37,713 nucleotides of DNA from an uncultured Clostridia bacterium (GTDB lineage: Bacteria; Bacillota; Clostridia; Oscillospirales; Acutalibacteraceae), in NCBI GenBank assembly GCA_947632045.1, contig CANRNQ010000021.1, positions 1-37,713 of the forward strand, written 5' to 3'. Below, in pieces: positions 7,317-15,657 of this stretch; position 1 is the stretch's first letter, and each line of letters starts with the position of its first letter. The notes below the pieces were generated by a model. That model saw nothing but the letters and a program-made list of their open reading frames with translations, was not told the DNA's origin and ran no database searches. The position numbers were made by a program, and so were the translations under genes.

Positions 7317-9212
7317 ATGGAGAAAAAAGTCTTTAAGGCGGAATCGCAAAGACTCCTCGACCTTATGATCAATTCAATCTACACTCACAAGGAGATTTTT
7401 TTGAGAGAGATAATCTCAAACGCGAGCGACGCTATCGACAAGCTGCACTTTGTATCTCTCACCGACGAAAAGGCGAGAGAGGTAATGGCCGACAGGCCGT
7501 CGATAAACATATATATCGACAAGGAAGCGCGCACGATAAGAGTAGAGGACGACGGCATAGGAATGAGCGAGGAGGAGCTTGAGGAGAACCTCGGAACCAT
7601 CGCAAAGAGCGGCTCGCTCAGCTTTAAGCAGGAGCTCGACGAAAAGGAAAAGACCGAGATCATCGGGCAGTTCGGAGTGGGCTTCTACTCGGCGTTTATG
7701 GTGTCGGACGATGTGACTGTAATAACGAGGAGATACGACAGCGACAGGGCGTACAAATGGAGCTCGGACGGCGTAGAGGGCTACACGATAGAGCCCTGCG
7801 AGAGGGAAAGGGTCGGCAGCGAGATAATTATGCACCTCAAAGCCGACGGCGAGGACGAGAAGTACAGCGAGTATCTCGAGGAGTACAGGCTTAGAGCTCT
7901 TATAAAGAAATACAGCGACTACATTCGTCACCCGATAATAATGGAGGTGACAACCTCGGAGAACACAGCCCCGGAGGGCGAGGAGCCGAAATGGGAGAGC
8001 GTTAAAAGCAGAGAAACGATAAACAGCATGGTACCCATCTGGCAGAGAGCCAAGAGCGAGGTATCGGACGAGGATTGCAGCGCCTATTACAAGGAGAGCT
8101 TCGGCGGCTTTAAGGACCCGCGCGCGACCATCAGGGTCAGCACCGAGGGCGTGGTGTCATACAAGGCGATGCTCTTTATTCCGGGCGAGCTGCCCTACAA
8201 TTACTATTCGCGGGAATACAAGCGGGGGCTTCAGCTTTATTCAAACGGAGTTCTGATTATGGACAAGTGCGAGCAGCTTTTGCCAGAATATTTCGGCTTT
8301 GTAAAGGGTGTTGTCGATTCTCCGGATCTTTCGCTCAATATCTCTCGTGAAATATTGCAGCACGACAGGCAGCTTTCTATAATTGCCAAGAACATAGAGA
8401 AAAAGATAAAGAACGAGCTTAAAAGGATGCTTGAGAACGACCATGAAAAGTACGAGGGGCTTTGGAAGGACTTCGGCCGCCACATAAAGTACGGCGTTGT
8501 GAGCGATTACGGTATGCACAAGGACGCTGTATCGGACCTTTTGGTTTATTATTCGTCAAACGACGAAAAGCTCACTACGCTTGAGCAATATGTATCGAGA
8601 ATGCCGGAGAGCCAGAAGTTCATCTACTACGCCTGCGGCGACAGCATAGCGAAGATAAAGTCTCTTCCGCAGATAGAGCTTTGCAGGGAGAAGGGCTATG
8701 AGATACTCTACTTCACTGAGGACATAGACGAGTTTGTCGCTCAGGGGCTTGTCACATACAAGGAAAAGCAATTCAAGTCGATAGCCGCCGAGGACGCTCA
8801 GCTCCAGAGCGAGGAGGAGAAGAAGGAGATAGAGAAAAAGCAGGAGGACAGCAAGCCCTTCCTTGACTTTATAAAGGAAAGCCTCAACGGTAAAATAGCG
8901 AAGGCCGTCATATCCGACAAGCTCAAGAGCCACGCTGTTTGCCTATCGACCGAGGGGCCTGTTTCGATAGAGATGGAGAAATATTTCGCGCAGATGCCGG
9001 GGAGCCCCGAGAGCGCGATGAAGAGCTCGCGGGTACTCGAGCTAAACGCGGAGCATTCCGTATTCGCCTCGATGAAGACGGCCTTTGATATGGGCGACAA
9101 GGACAAGGCGGCGAAGTATGCGGAGATACTTTATAATCAGGCTCTGCTGATAGCGGGGCTGCCGATAGAGGACGCTACGGCCTACTGCGATCTTATTTGC
9201 TCGCTGATGTAA
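7317..9212 (+). CDS. htpG: Chaperone protein HtpG (bacterial Hsp90)
   Basis: Cytosolic ATP-dependent chaperone. The 631-residue length and the motif order are normal for HtpG. The GHKL ATPase domain contains NASDAIDKL (Asn35), DDGIGMS (78-84), GTIAKSG and the lid glycine loop GQFGVGFYSAF (117-127). The middle domain includes GVVDSPDLSLNISRE, followed by the C-terminal dimerisation region. The ATG is preceded by GAAAGGA. It is transcribed alone from a strong sigma-A type promoter. Its stop is followed by a cloverleaf repeat rather than an obvious terminator, so read-through into the DUF4250 gene is possible. Confidence 0.97.
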   Translation: MEKKVFKAESQRLLDLMINSIYTHKEIFLREIISNASDAIDKLHFVSLTDEKAREVMADRPSINIYIDKEARTIRVEDDGIGMSEEELEENLGTIAKSGSLSFKQELDEKEKTEIIGQFGVGFYSAFMVSDDVTVITRRYDSDRAYKWSSDGVEGYTIEPCERERVGSEIIMHLKADGEDEKYSEYLEEYRLRALIKKYSDYIRHPIIMEVTTSENTAPEGEEPKWESVKSRETINSMVPIWQRAKSEVSDEDCSAYYKESFGGFKDPRATIRVSTEGVVSYKAMLFIPGELPYNYYSREYKRGLQLYSNGVLIMDKCEQLLPEYFGFVKGVVDSPDLSLNISREILQHDRQLSIIAKNIEKKIKNELKRMLENDHEKYEGLWKDFGRHIKYGVVSDYGMHKDAVSDLLVYYSSNDEKLTTLEQYVSRMPESQKFIYYACGDSIAKIKSLPQIELCREKGYEILYFTEDIDEFVAQGLVTYKEKQFKSIAAEDAQLQSEEEKKEIEKKQEDSKPFLDFIKESLNGKIAKAVISDKLKSHAVCLSTEGPVSIEMEKYFAQMPGSPESAMKSSRVLELNAEHSVFASMKTAFDMGDKDKAAKYAEILYNQALLIAGLPIEDATAYCDLICSLM

Positions 9213-9262
9213 AGAATTGATCGTCGCACAGCCCGTTTTGAGCGGGAGCGAGATTTAAAGTC

Positions 9263-9412
9263 GGGGCTCGGGCGGCGACCACCCATTCCCGCCTACGGCG
9301 GGAATGGGCCGAAAAACGCGGCGGCGGACGGGAGAGCCTTCACTGTCACGGGGGCCTGCCCCGCCGCGTTTTTCCGCGCGGCCTGCGGCCGCGCGGTCGC
9401 CGCCCGAGCCCC
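9263..9412 (+). repeat. Cloverleaf element, copy B
   Basis: Best-preserved copy. The closing stem is 18 bp with no mismatch (9263-9280 / 9395-9412). Arm 1 is a 12-bp stem (9282-9293 / 9297-9308, loop TAC). Arm 2 is a 14-bp stem (9311-9324 / 9361-9374) enclosing a 36-base insert. Arm 3 is an 8-bp stem (9376-9383 / 9387-9394, loop TGC). The arms abut with only 0-2 unpaired bases at the junction. It occupies most of the 235-bp gap between htpG and the DUF4250 gene, in the same orientation as copy A. Confidence 0.88.
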
Positions 9413-9447
9413 GTATATACCCCAAACCCTCAGCGGGAGGTGAAAAA

Positions 9448-9624
9448 ATGCCCTTGCCGAACGACCCCATTATCCTGCTCTCATATGTAAACACCAAGCT
9501 CAGAGATTTTTATCCGAGCATAGAAGAAATGGGAAAGGCGCTTGATCTCGACATAGACGAGCTCAAGCTGAAGCTCAAAGCCGCAGGATATGAATACGAC
9601 CCCGACTTGAACCGATTTGTGTAA
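9448..9624 (+). CDS. DUF4250 family protein
   Basis: A 58-residue cytosolic protein matching the DUF4250 pattern as I know it: an N-terminal LPNDPIILLSYVNTKLRDFY, then a short helical region (DLDIDELKLKLKAAGY) and a C-terminal YDPDLNRFV. The family is common in Firmicutes and its function is unknown; the alternating helical and D/E-rich pattern suggests a small helix-turn-helix-like fold, but that is inference. The start is fixed by GGGAGGTGA 6 bases upstream. Its last codons form the left arm of the terminator at 9598-9646, so coding and termination signals overlap. Confidence 0.85.
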   Translation: MPLPNDPIILLSYVNTKLRDFYPSIEEMGKALDLDIDELKLKLKAAGYEYDPDLNRFV

Positions 9625-9646
9625 TCGGCAGGTCGGGGTCTTTTTT
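9598..9646 (+). terminator. Terminator overlapping the end of the DUF4250 gene
   Basis: GACCCCGAC (9598-9606) pairs with GTCGGGGTC (9632-9640), with an inner stem CCGATT / AATCGG (9612-9617 / 9623-9628), then six Ts. The left arm is coding sequence (codons for D-P-D). Confidence 0.88.
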
Positions 9647-9670
9647 ATTTTTTAATTTTAATTTTTCAAG

Positions 9671-9707
9671 AAAAAAGCGCCGGAACCCACTCTCCGCAGG
9701 TTCCGGC
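9671..9707 (-). terminator. Terminator of the alpha-amylase gene (minus strand)
   Basis: A 9-bp stem GCCGGAACC (9679-9687) / GGTTCCGGC (9699-9707) with an 11-base loop. In the minus direction it ends in a T-run (A-run 9671-9676), 15 bp after the amylase stop. Confidence 0.85.
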
Positions 9708-9721
9708 TTTAGCCTTACAGC

Positions 9722-12100
9722 TTATATAAATTGATTTTGTCTGGTCAGACAATCCTTTTGAATCGTTACAGCGTCGTTGAGGCTTACTTCAAAATCGCCG
9801 TCAATATCAGCGGAATATATGCCCTTGTCGCTGAGAGTGGAGATGTTCAGGCTCTGCTTCTGAGTGAGTATAGCGTCGGCAAGATTTACCACGCCGTCGC
9901 CGTTTACGTCGCCGTAGGAGTAGGGCGTGCACTCTGCACTGTGCTCCTCGGTGTAGTTGCTCCATGTGCCCTTCGACCAGAGCATACTGCCGGTTATTTC
10001 AAGTCCGCCCGCCTCGCGGTGCTCGGGATAAATCGCCGAACCGTAATCGGCAACCGTCGGGGGGATCGTTCTGCCGTCAAGTCCGCTTTCTACCGGGCCC
10101 TCGTTAAACTTTACAAAGCCCGCCTTTTCCGGAAGCTCGCACTTAACATAGGTCGTGCCTATAACCCTCTGCATCTGATAGCCCGGGTAATCCGCAAGCT
10201 GTTCGCCGTCGGCGTTTTTAGCGTAGCAGTAAACTCCCGGAGCATCCTGGGCGTCCCAGTCCTTCAAATAGCTCATATCGAGGTAAGCAACGCAGTTAGC
10301 GTCGGGGTCCTTCCTCATTATCGTGTAGATATCCTCTACATCGCCGTTGTCGTTTTGATATTTAACCACTATCTTGACAGACTCGCCTACCTCGACGGCG
10401 CTCTCCAGGGATACGTCGAGATACTCCATGCCGCCGATGAAATCCTCCGTGGCTAAGAGCTCCGATGTAGCCGCGTTATAGCAAGAAATTTCGCCGTCGG
10501 TTACGTCCTCGCTGCAATTTAATCTGAACTGAAGATTTTCGCCGGTGAAGGAGAGATCGGAGTCTGACGGCTTTATAACTCTGTCGCCGAGGGTGATTGT
10601 CGCGGTCGGAACAGCATTGGTTCTCGCGTTCAATACAACAACTGTCTTTGTGGGTATGCTGCCCGTCAAAACTCCGTTTGTAACGGTGTACTCTCTGTCG
10701 CTTACTACGTCCTTATATACGCCGTCCTTCATGGTGGTCTGAACGTTAAGCTCAGCGTCTTTGGTGTTGTAGTTTGTGATTACCATCGAGTCGTCGCCTC
10801 TCTGAACGAAGAAGACCTTTGTGAGCTCGTCAACGGAGAAGGCGTTCTCGCTCTCGCCAACGTGAGAGTTTTTAAGCTCGTTTATAGCGACGATAGTCGG
10901 ATCCTGCCAAAGGAGCTGTCCGGGGCCGCCCATGAGCTCGTCATAGATGATTCCGCCGGAGCTGTTTTCGGTTTTCTCGTGAGCCGGTCTTACAAGATAG
11001 AGCGACGGAGAGTCCTTTCTCGCGCCTATCATTCCCCAGCCCATGAGGAGCTTCGTGTGCTCGAGGTCGTTTTGTCTTCCGCCAAGCGCCGTTGACTGCC
11101 TTGCGGTGTATGTGTCGTGGGACTCATACCACAAAACGAAGTGCGACGGATCCTCGTTTGGGAAGGTGAGGTTAGCAAGTCCCGGGGTGTTTGTTCCCTT
11201 TGCGGCGTTGCGAACCTTTTCGCCGTACTTGCTGTCGGTTATGCTCATATATTTTGTATAATTGCTAACGTCCGTTCCGAACGGATTCAAAACCTCGCCG
11301 TAGATGAATACGTCGGGCTTGAGCTCGCGCGCATAAGAGGTCACGTTCTTCCAGAAGTCGCTCGCGTAATGCACTCCGTTTATATCGGGGTCGGTGTCAA
11401 GCTCGATGTGCTTTGCCGCGTCAAAGCGGAAGCCGTCCGCGCCGCAGTCGATGCAGTCCTTGAGCAGGGACTTAACATAGTTTTGAACCTTCACGTTCGA
11501 GGTGTTGAGGTCGGGTATGCCGTTGAGAAGATTCTGCGTCATCGAGTAGCGGTTAGTGTCGGAGATATTTGTCGTGCTCGTGTGCCAGCAATCGGGGTCG
11601 TCCCTGAGGTCTGCTATTATATCGGGGTGAAGTCCGCCCGCCGTGCCCTCGTTGTCCTGAGCCATGTGGTTTGCAACTATATCGACGATTATCTTAACGC
11701 CGTATTTCTCGGCCTCGTCGCACATAGCCTTGAACTCCTCGCGGGTGCCGTAGTTGTTGCCTATTTCAAAGTTTATCGGCTGATAGGTCGCCCACCAGTC
11801 GAGAGCATAGGCTCCGACGTTGATGGTGTTTTTGTTGCCCTGAACCGGAGAAACCTGAACCGAGCTAAAGCCGGCGGCGGCGATATCCTTCATATACTTT
11901 TTAACGTCGTTGAAGTACCAGTTGAAGGCGTGCAGAATATTGCCCTCGCCTATATTTTCCGCCAGGTGATACGCTGTGTTCACGTTACCCTCGTCCGTCG
12001 CGGGGTCTGCCGCTGTCGCGACAACCGGAACGGCAACGCTCATCGCGGTCATTACAAAGGCCAGCGACGCGCTCAGCAGAGTTTTTTTCGTTAATCTCAT
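9722..12100 (-). CDS. Secreted alpha-amylase (GH13) with C-terminal type I dockerin
   Basis: Extracellular starch-degrading enzyme of 792 residues. Signal peptide 1-30 (KK, hydrophobic core, ATA-A). GH13 barrel about 45-420 with all four conserved regions: DIVANH (140-145), GFRFDAAKH with nucleophile Asp227, GEV with acid/base Glu269, and SHD with His328-Asp329. A C-terminal beta domain follows. About 498-595 looks like an Ig-like beta-sandwich, and about 602-715 resembles a starch-binding module of the CBM26 kind (tentative). The C-terminus (728-786) is a dockerin with two calcium-loop repeats, DVNGDGVVNLAD and DIDGDFEVSLND, each followed by a helix. Dockerins plug into cohesins on scaffoldins, so the enzyme is probably part of a cell-surface amylosome-like complex as in Ruminococcus bromii. 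The start has AGGAGGTAAAG upstream. It is monocistronic with its own promoter and terminator; no cohesin gene is in the window. Confidence 0.93.
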   Translation of the reverse strand: MRLTKKTLLSASLAFVMTAMSVAVPVVATAADPATDEGNVNTAYHLAENIGEGNILHAFNWYFNDVKKYMKDIAAAGFSSVQVSPVQGNKNTINVGAYALDWWATYQPINFEIGNNYGTREEFKAMCDEAEKYGVKIIVDIVANHMAQDNEGTAGGLHPDIIADLRDDPDCWHTSTTNISDTNRYSMTQNLLNGIPDLNTSNVKVQNYVKSLLKDCIDCGADGFRFDAAKHIELDTDPDINGVHYASDFWKNVTSYARELKPDVFIYGEVLNPFGTDVSNYTKYMSITDSKYGEKVRNAAKGTNTPGLANLTFPNEDPSHFVLWYESHDTYTARQSTALGGRQNDLEHTKLLMGWGMIGARKDSPSLYLVRPAHEKTENSSGGIIYDELMGGPGQLLWQDPTIVAINELKNSHVGESENAFSVDELTKVFFVQRGDDSMVITNYNTKDAELNVQTTMKDGVYKDVVSDREYTVTNGVLTGSIPTKTVVVLNARTNAVPTATITLGDRVIKPSDSDLSFTGENLQFRLNCSEDVTDGEISCYNAATSELLATEDFIGGMEYLDVSLESAVEVGESVKIVVKYQNDNGDVEDIYTIMRKDPDANCVAYLDMSYLKDWDAQDAPGVYCYAKNADGEQLADYPGYQMQRVIGTTYVKCELPEKAGFVKFNEGPVESGLDGRTIPPTVADYGSAIYPEHREAGGLEITGSMLWSKGTWSNYTEEHSAECTPYSYGDVNGDGVVNLADAILTQKQSLNISTLSDKGIYSADIDGDFEVSLNDAVTIQKDCLTRQNQFI

Positions 12101-12131
12101 GATTCTTTACCTCCTGTTAATCTGTGTATCA

Positions 12132-12160
12132 ATTATATACTTTTTTATATTTAATTTCAA
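12132..12160 (-). promoter_or_regulatory. Predicted sigma-A promoter of the amylase gene
   Basis: On the minus strand TTGAAA (12155-12160) and TATAAT (12132-12137) are exactly 17 bp apart, with the -10 box 31 bp before the amylase ATG. I see no clear CcpA cre palindrome in the short leader. Confidence 0.65.
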
Positions 12161-12253
12161 CGAATTATGGCAAAAATTAAACGGCATTTGAGTAATTTGT
12201 TAAATCGCCCAAACGCCTACAAAAAATTATGTGCAACTTTACCGGGGCTTTCC

Positions 12254-12583
12254 TCAGGTATTTTTGTCTACCTGATGGAAGGTCTTGAGATTTCCCGTTT
12301 TTTCGCTCCTTTTGTCGAGCTCCTTAAGCACGTCCTCGAGCGGTATATTCATTTCGACCATGAGCACCATAAGGTGATACAAAAGGTCGCATATCTCATA
12401 AACGGTTTCGCCGTTGTCGTTGTTTTTTGCCGCTATTATTGTTTCGCTGCACTCCTCGCCGACCTTTTTCAGTATCTTATCCCTTCCCTTTTCAAAGAGA
12501 TAGCAGGTGTAGGAGCCCTCCTGCGGATTTTCCCTGCGGCTTAATACCGTATCGTAAAGTGCATTTAAAACGCCCTCGTTCAT
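12254..12583 (-). CDS. hisE: Phosphoribosyl-ATP pyrophosphatase
   Basis: Second step of histidine synthesis: hydrolyses phosphoribosyl-ATP to phosphoribosyl-AMP and pyrophosphate. This 109-residue MazG-like all-alpha protein has the metal-binding signature [12 protein letters not shown] and the second acidic helix EICDLLYHL. The start at 12581-12583 matches the family N-terminus ([19 protein letters not shown]) and has AAGAGG upstream. The reading frame stays open for 219 bases upstream, but that part lies across hisI in another frame and is not coding. It is the last gene of the his operon, 68 bp after hisI; in many bacteria hisI and hisE are fused, here they are separate. No convincing terminator follows it. 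Confidence 0.93.
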   Translation of the reverse strand: MNEGVLNALYDTVLSRRENPQEGSYTCYLFEKGRDKILKKVGEECSETIIAAKNNDNGETVYEICDLLYHLMVLMVEMNIPLEDVLKELDKRSEKTGNLKTFHQVDKNT

Positions 12584-12651
12584 TTTTTGGCCTCTTTTCT
12601 TTTGTTTTATTTTTGATAAGAAATATGTTCCCGCGCCTAAATTAAGTTCTT

Positions 12652-13008
12652 TTAGAGCAGCTTTGTGAAAAAGCAGCTGTGGTTTCCCGTGTGGCAGGCA
12701 GCCCCCGTCTGCTCCACCGTGACGAGTATTGTGTCGTCGTCGCAGTCGGAGTAGATATCTATCACCCTTTGCAGGTGCCCCGAGGTCGCGCCCTTGTTCC
12801 AAAGCTCCTGCCTTGAGCGGCTGTAAAACCAGGTGTAGCCCGTTTCAAAGGTCTTTTGTATCGACTCGCGGTTCATATAGGCGAGCATCAAAACCTCGCC
12901 CGTCGATTTCTCCTGAACTATCGCCGGCACAAGCTCGGACTTTTTAAAAAACCTGTCGTAATCTATTTCCGTTTTACCGTTAATTTTACTATCCATTTTA
13001 CTGTCCAT
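12652..13008 (-). CDS. hisI: Phosphoribosyl-AMP cyclohydrolase
   Basis: Opens the adenine ring of phosphoribosyl-AMP (third step of histidine synthesis), using Zn and Mg. The 118-residue protein carries the signatures [15 protein letters not shown] and DCDDDT (metal aspartates), then [12 protein letters not shown] with zinc cysteines. The N-terminus contains a tandem duplication, MDSKMDSK, giving two ATGs 12 bases apart (13008 or 12996). GGAGCAG lies before the first, which I chose. The start sits 1 base after the hisA stop, so there is no room for hisF, which often lies between hisA and hisI. Confidence 0.94.
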   Translation of the reverse strand: MDSKMDSKINGKTEIDYDRFFKKSELVPAIVQEKSTGEVLMLAYMNRESIQKTFETGYTWFYSRSRQELWNKGATSGHLQRVIDIYSDCDDDTILVTVEQTGAACHTGNHSCFFTKLL

Positions 13009-13009
13009 T

Positions 13010-13744
13010 TTACTGCTCCGCGCTCTCCACTCTTTTTCCTATCTCTATCGCCGCCGAAAGGTTCAAATCGCCCGTGTATATCGCCTTTCCCGCTATCGCG
13101 CCGTAGATATTGAGCTCCGCAAGGTTTATTATATCCTTTAAATTCGACACGCCGCCGCTTGCGATTATGTCGCAGCCGACGGCGGATTTAAGCTCGTCGA
13201 GCTGATTTAAATTCGGGCCCGCGAGCATTCCGTCCTTTGAGATGTCGGTGAAGATTATCTTCGACGCCCCTATTTTTTCCATCTCCTTCGCAAGCTCTAT
13301 GAAATTGACCCCCGAATTGTCAAGCCAGCCCTCGGCGCAGACCATTCCGTCCTTAGCGTCTATGCCCACGGCTATTTTCTCGCCGTATTTTTTCACGGCC
13401 TCAACGACAAGGCTCTTGTTTTTCACGGCCGCAGAGCCCAAAATCACCCTTGCCGCGCCGTTTTGCAGATAATAGTCGACGGCCTCCATATCCCTTATGC
13501 CGCCGCCCACCTCGACCTTGAGGGAGGTCTTTTTGCACACGCTCAATATTATCTCGTTGTTTGACATAGCCCCGTCCTTTGCCCCGTCGAGGTCGACCAT
13601 ATGCACCCACGAGGCCCCTAACTGTTCAAAGGATATGGCTGTTTCTATGGGGTTGTCGGCGACCTTATGCACGGTCGCGTAGTCGCCCTCGAACAGACGA
13701 ACGCAATTTCCGTCCTTTAAATCTATTGCAGGTAAAACTATCAT
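13010..13744 (-). CDS. hisA: ProFAR isomerase (HisA)
   Basis: 1-(5-phosphoribosyl)-5-[(5-phosphoribosylamino)methylideneamino]imidazole-4-carboxamide isomerase, a (beta/alpha)8 barrel of 244 residues. It has the first catalytic Asp in LPAIDLKDG (residue 8), the phosphate loops VGGGIRD and ASGGVS, and the second catalytic Asp in the FTDISKDGM segment. I read it as HisA rather than its paralogue HisF because of the N-terminal IVLPAIDL and the KDG...RL motif. GGGAG lies 12 bases upstream of the ATG. It is separated from hisB by a 220-bp gap full of hairpins where hisH is often found. Confidence 0.93.
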   Translation of the reverse strand: MIVLPAIDLKDGNCVRLFEGDYATVHKVADNPIETAISFEQLGASWVHMVDLDGAKDGAMSNNEIILSVCKKTSLKVEVGGGIRDMEAVDYYLQNGAARVILGSAAVKNKSLVVEAVKKYGEKIAVGIDAKDGMVCAEGWLDNSGVNFIELAKEMEKIGASKIIFTDISKDGMLAGPNLNQLDELKSAVGCDIIASGGVSNLKDIINLAELNIYGAIAGKAIYTGDLNLSAAIEIGKRVESAEQ

Positions 13745-13964
13745 TACTAAATCATTCTCCCATTTTAAATCAATATTTTAAATCAACGCTTTTATTATCA
13801 TTATTATATATTATTAAATAGCTTGCCCCTGCGCTTTAAGCGCAAGGGGAGCTCGCGGCTTGCATACCTCGGCCAAAGGCTCCGCCTTTGGAAACCGCCG
13901 CCTTTTTTTAAGGCGGACGAAGGCTCTCTTCCCCGCCTTAAAACAGGCGAAGGCTTTATTTATC
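13745..13964. repeat. Hairpin cluster in the hisB-hisA gap
   Basis: This gene-free 220 bp interrupts an otherwise tight operon. It holds three consecutive palindromes: 13826-13849 (CCCC...GCGCTTTAAGCGC...GGGG), 13873-13891 (CCAAAGGC / GCCTTTGG, loop TCC) and 13898-13916 (CCGCCTT / AAGGCGG). A decayed duplicate of the last one follows up to about 13955. The part nearest hisA (13760-13820) is AT-rich. The hairpins could terminate or process the his transcript, or be the remains of an inserted repeat. Confidence 0.65.
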
Positions 13965-14549
13965 CTACAGCAGCCCCTTGGTCGACATGACCGCCCCGCC
14001 TTCGCTTTGCTTACTCGCCTCTGACATGGCGTGAGCGACCGCCTTAAAAATGGCCTCTATGATATGGTGGCTGTTAAGCCCGTATTCGCTCTTTATGTGC
14101 AGCGTAATCTCTGAGTTAAAGGCGAGGGCGCGGAAAAACTCGCCTGTCATGCAGCAGTCAAAGCCGCCCACCCTGTCTTGAGGCATTTCCGCATTGAACA
14201 CCAAAAACGGCCTTCCGCTTATATCTACGCAGGCTCGGGCGAGAGCTTCGTCCATGGGCACATAAAAGCTGCCGTAGCGCTTTATTCCCGACCTATCGCC
14301 GAGCGCCTTTTTAAGAGCCTGACCGAGGGTTATGCCCACGTCCTCAACCGTGTGGTGGCAGTCGACCTCGAGGTCGCCCCTCGCCCTGACGGTCAGCCCA
14401 TATCCCGAGTGCATGGCAAAGGCTGAGAGCATATGGTCAAAAAAGCCTATGCCCGTTTCTATCGACGCCTTGCCCCCGTCCAAATCGACGGATACAAAAA
14501 CCTCTGTTTCCTTTGTCTTGCGCTCAACGGCGGCGTTTCTGAAGCTCAT
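13965..14549 (-). CDS. hisB: Imidazoleglycerol-phosphate dehydratase
   Basis: Removes water from imidazole glycerol phosphate (histidine step 6), Mn-dependent. The roughly 194-residue single-function enzyme shows the duplicated metal motifs: FFDHML, DCHHTVEDVGI in the first half and NSHHIIEA in the second. Two in-frame ATGs exist, at 14561 and 14549. The Shine-Dalgarno AAGGGG is only 1-2 bases from the first and 13 from the second. Homologues start close to the second, which I use, with moderate certainty. The first ATG would overlap the hisC stop by 8 bases, so hisC and hisB are probably translationally coupled. Its substrate is made by HisHF, whose genes are absent here. Confidence 0.92.
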   Translation of the reverse strand: MSFRNAAVERKTKETEVFVSVDLDGGKASIETGIGFFDHMLSAFAMHSGYGLTVRARGDLEVDCHHTVEDVGITLGQALKKALGDRSGIKRYGSFYVPMDEALARACVDISGRPFLVFNAEMPQDRVGGFDCCMTGEFFRALAFNSEITLHIKSEYGLNSHHIIEAIFKAVAHAMSEASKQSEGGAVMSTKGLL

Positions 14550-14553
14550 AAAA

Positions 14554-15630
14554 TCAATCATTCCCCTTATTGATCTGATACGCCTCGCAAAATTCTCTCA
14601 TCTGCGAAAGCAAGGCCGATATCTCCCTCTCGGTTCCCGCCGAGATCCTAATATATTCCCCCATATATCTTATAGCGGTGCCCTTTGAATAAAGATATTC
14701 AAAAAGCTCTCGCCCGAGCGGCGATTTTATATACACAAAGTTTGAACAGCCGTTTACCGCCTCAAAATACTGCGGATACTCCCCTTCGAGCTTTGCAAGA
14801 CTATTATAAAGGCTTTTCCTCTGACTTACAATATAGTTTTTGGTTTTTGTTAAATATTCAACATGCGAAAAGATAATCCTGCCTATTTCCTGTGTAAGAG
14901 TGTTAACATTATAGGGCGATTTCACGGCCTTGAGCGCCCTTGTTATGCTCTCGCAGGCAACGGCGAAGCCGAGCCTTATCGCGGCCGCGCCCACGGCCTT
15001 TGAGGCTGTGCGCAGTATTATGAGGTTTGAATACCCCTTTACCTCCCTCAAAAGCGACTCGTCCCAGAAGTCCATATAGGCCTCGTCGAGTATCACAAGG
15101 CAGTCAACGCTCTCGATTATCCTCCTTACCTCCTCCCTTTGCAGACCCTTTGAGGTCGGGTTGCAGGGGTTAGAGAATATTATCGCCCCGACGTTTTTGC
15201 CGCTTGCGGCCTTTATTACCGCGTCGGGGTTTATGGTGAGGTCATTGTTCTTCGGAACCGTTACGCACTCAAGCTCCGCAATAGACGTATAAAAGCGGTA
15301 CATCGAGAAGTCCGGCTCGGTCGTTATCAGGCTCTGCCCCTTCATCATAAAGGCGGTCATTATCAGGGATATCAGCTCGTCCGAGCCGTTGCCCGCCGTC
15401 ACGTTGTCCTCGCTTATGCCGTAATATTTTGCAAAGGCTCTGCACACCTTAGATGCGTTTGGGTCGGGGTATCTGTTGAAGTCTATCTTATCTATCGCCT
15501 CGTGTATTTCGTCGATTATATTGCGGGGGAGGTTTAGGCAGGACTCGTTTGCGTCAAGCCGTATCTTCATTTCGCCCTTTACCGGGTCATAGGGCTTTAA
15601 ATCTCTTATTTTTTTATTTAATTCATACAT
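14554..15630 (-). CDS. hisC: Histidinol-phosphate aminotransferase
   Basis: PLP-dependent class I/II aminotransferase converting imidazole acetol phosphate to histidinol phosphate. The 358-residue protein has a phosphate-binding GNGSDELISLI, the fold motif NPCNPTSKG, the DEAYMDFW segment and the Schiff-base lysine in RTASKAVGAAAIRLG, followed by the usual R-x-G motif. The product assignment as HisC rather than another aminotransferase rests on its place between hisD and hisB. The start is 27 bp after the hisD stop, with a weak AAAGAG ribosome site. Confidence 0.93.
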   Translation of the reverse strand: MYELNKKIRDLKPYDPVKGEMKIRLDANESCLNLPRNIIDEIHEAIDKIDFNRYPDPNASKVCRAFAKYYGISEDNVTAGNGSDELISLIMTAFMMKGQSLITTEPDFSMYRFYTSIAELECVTVPKNNDLTINPDAVIKAASGKNVGAIIFSNPCNPTSKGLQREEVRRIIESVDCLVILDEAYMDFWDESLLREVKGYSNLIILRTASKAVGAAAIRLGFAVACESITRALKAVKSPYNVNTLTQEIGRIIFSHVEYLTKTKNYIVSQRKSLYNSLAKLEGEYPQYFEAVNGCSNFVYIKSPLGRELFEYLYSKGTAIRYMGEYIRISAGTEREISALLSQMREFCEAYQINKGND

Positions 15631-15657
15631 TTTATCAACTCTTTATCAGCTCGGAAT

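Noticed and set aside
12584-12802. N-terminal extension of HisE reaching into hisI
   Set aside because: The extended frame overlaps hisI out of frame and has no resemblance to HisE; the family start is at 12583.
13745-13964. Remnant of hisH in the hisB-hisA gap
   Set aside because: No frame in the gap shows glutamine amidotransferase motifs; the stretch is only hairpins and AT-rich sequence.
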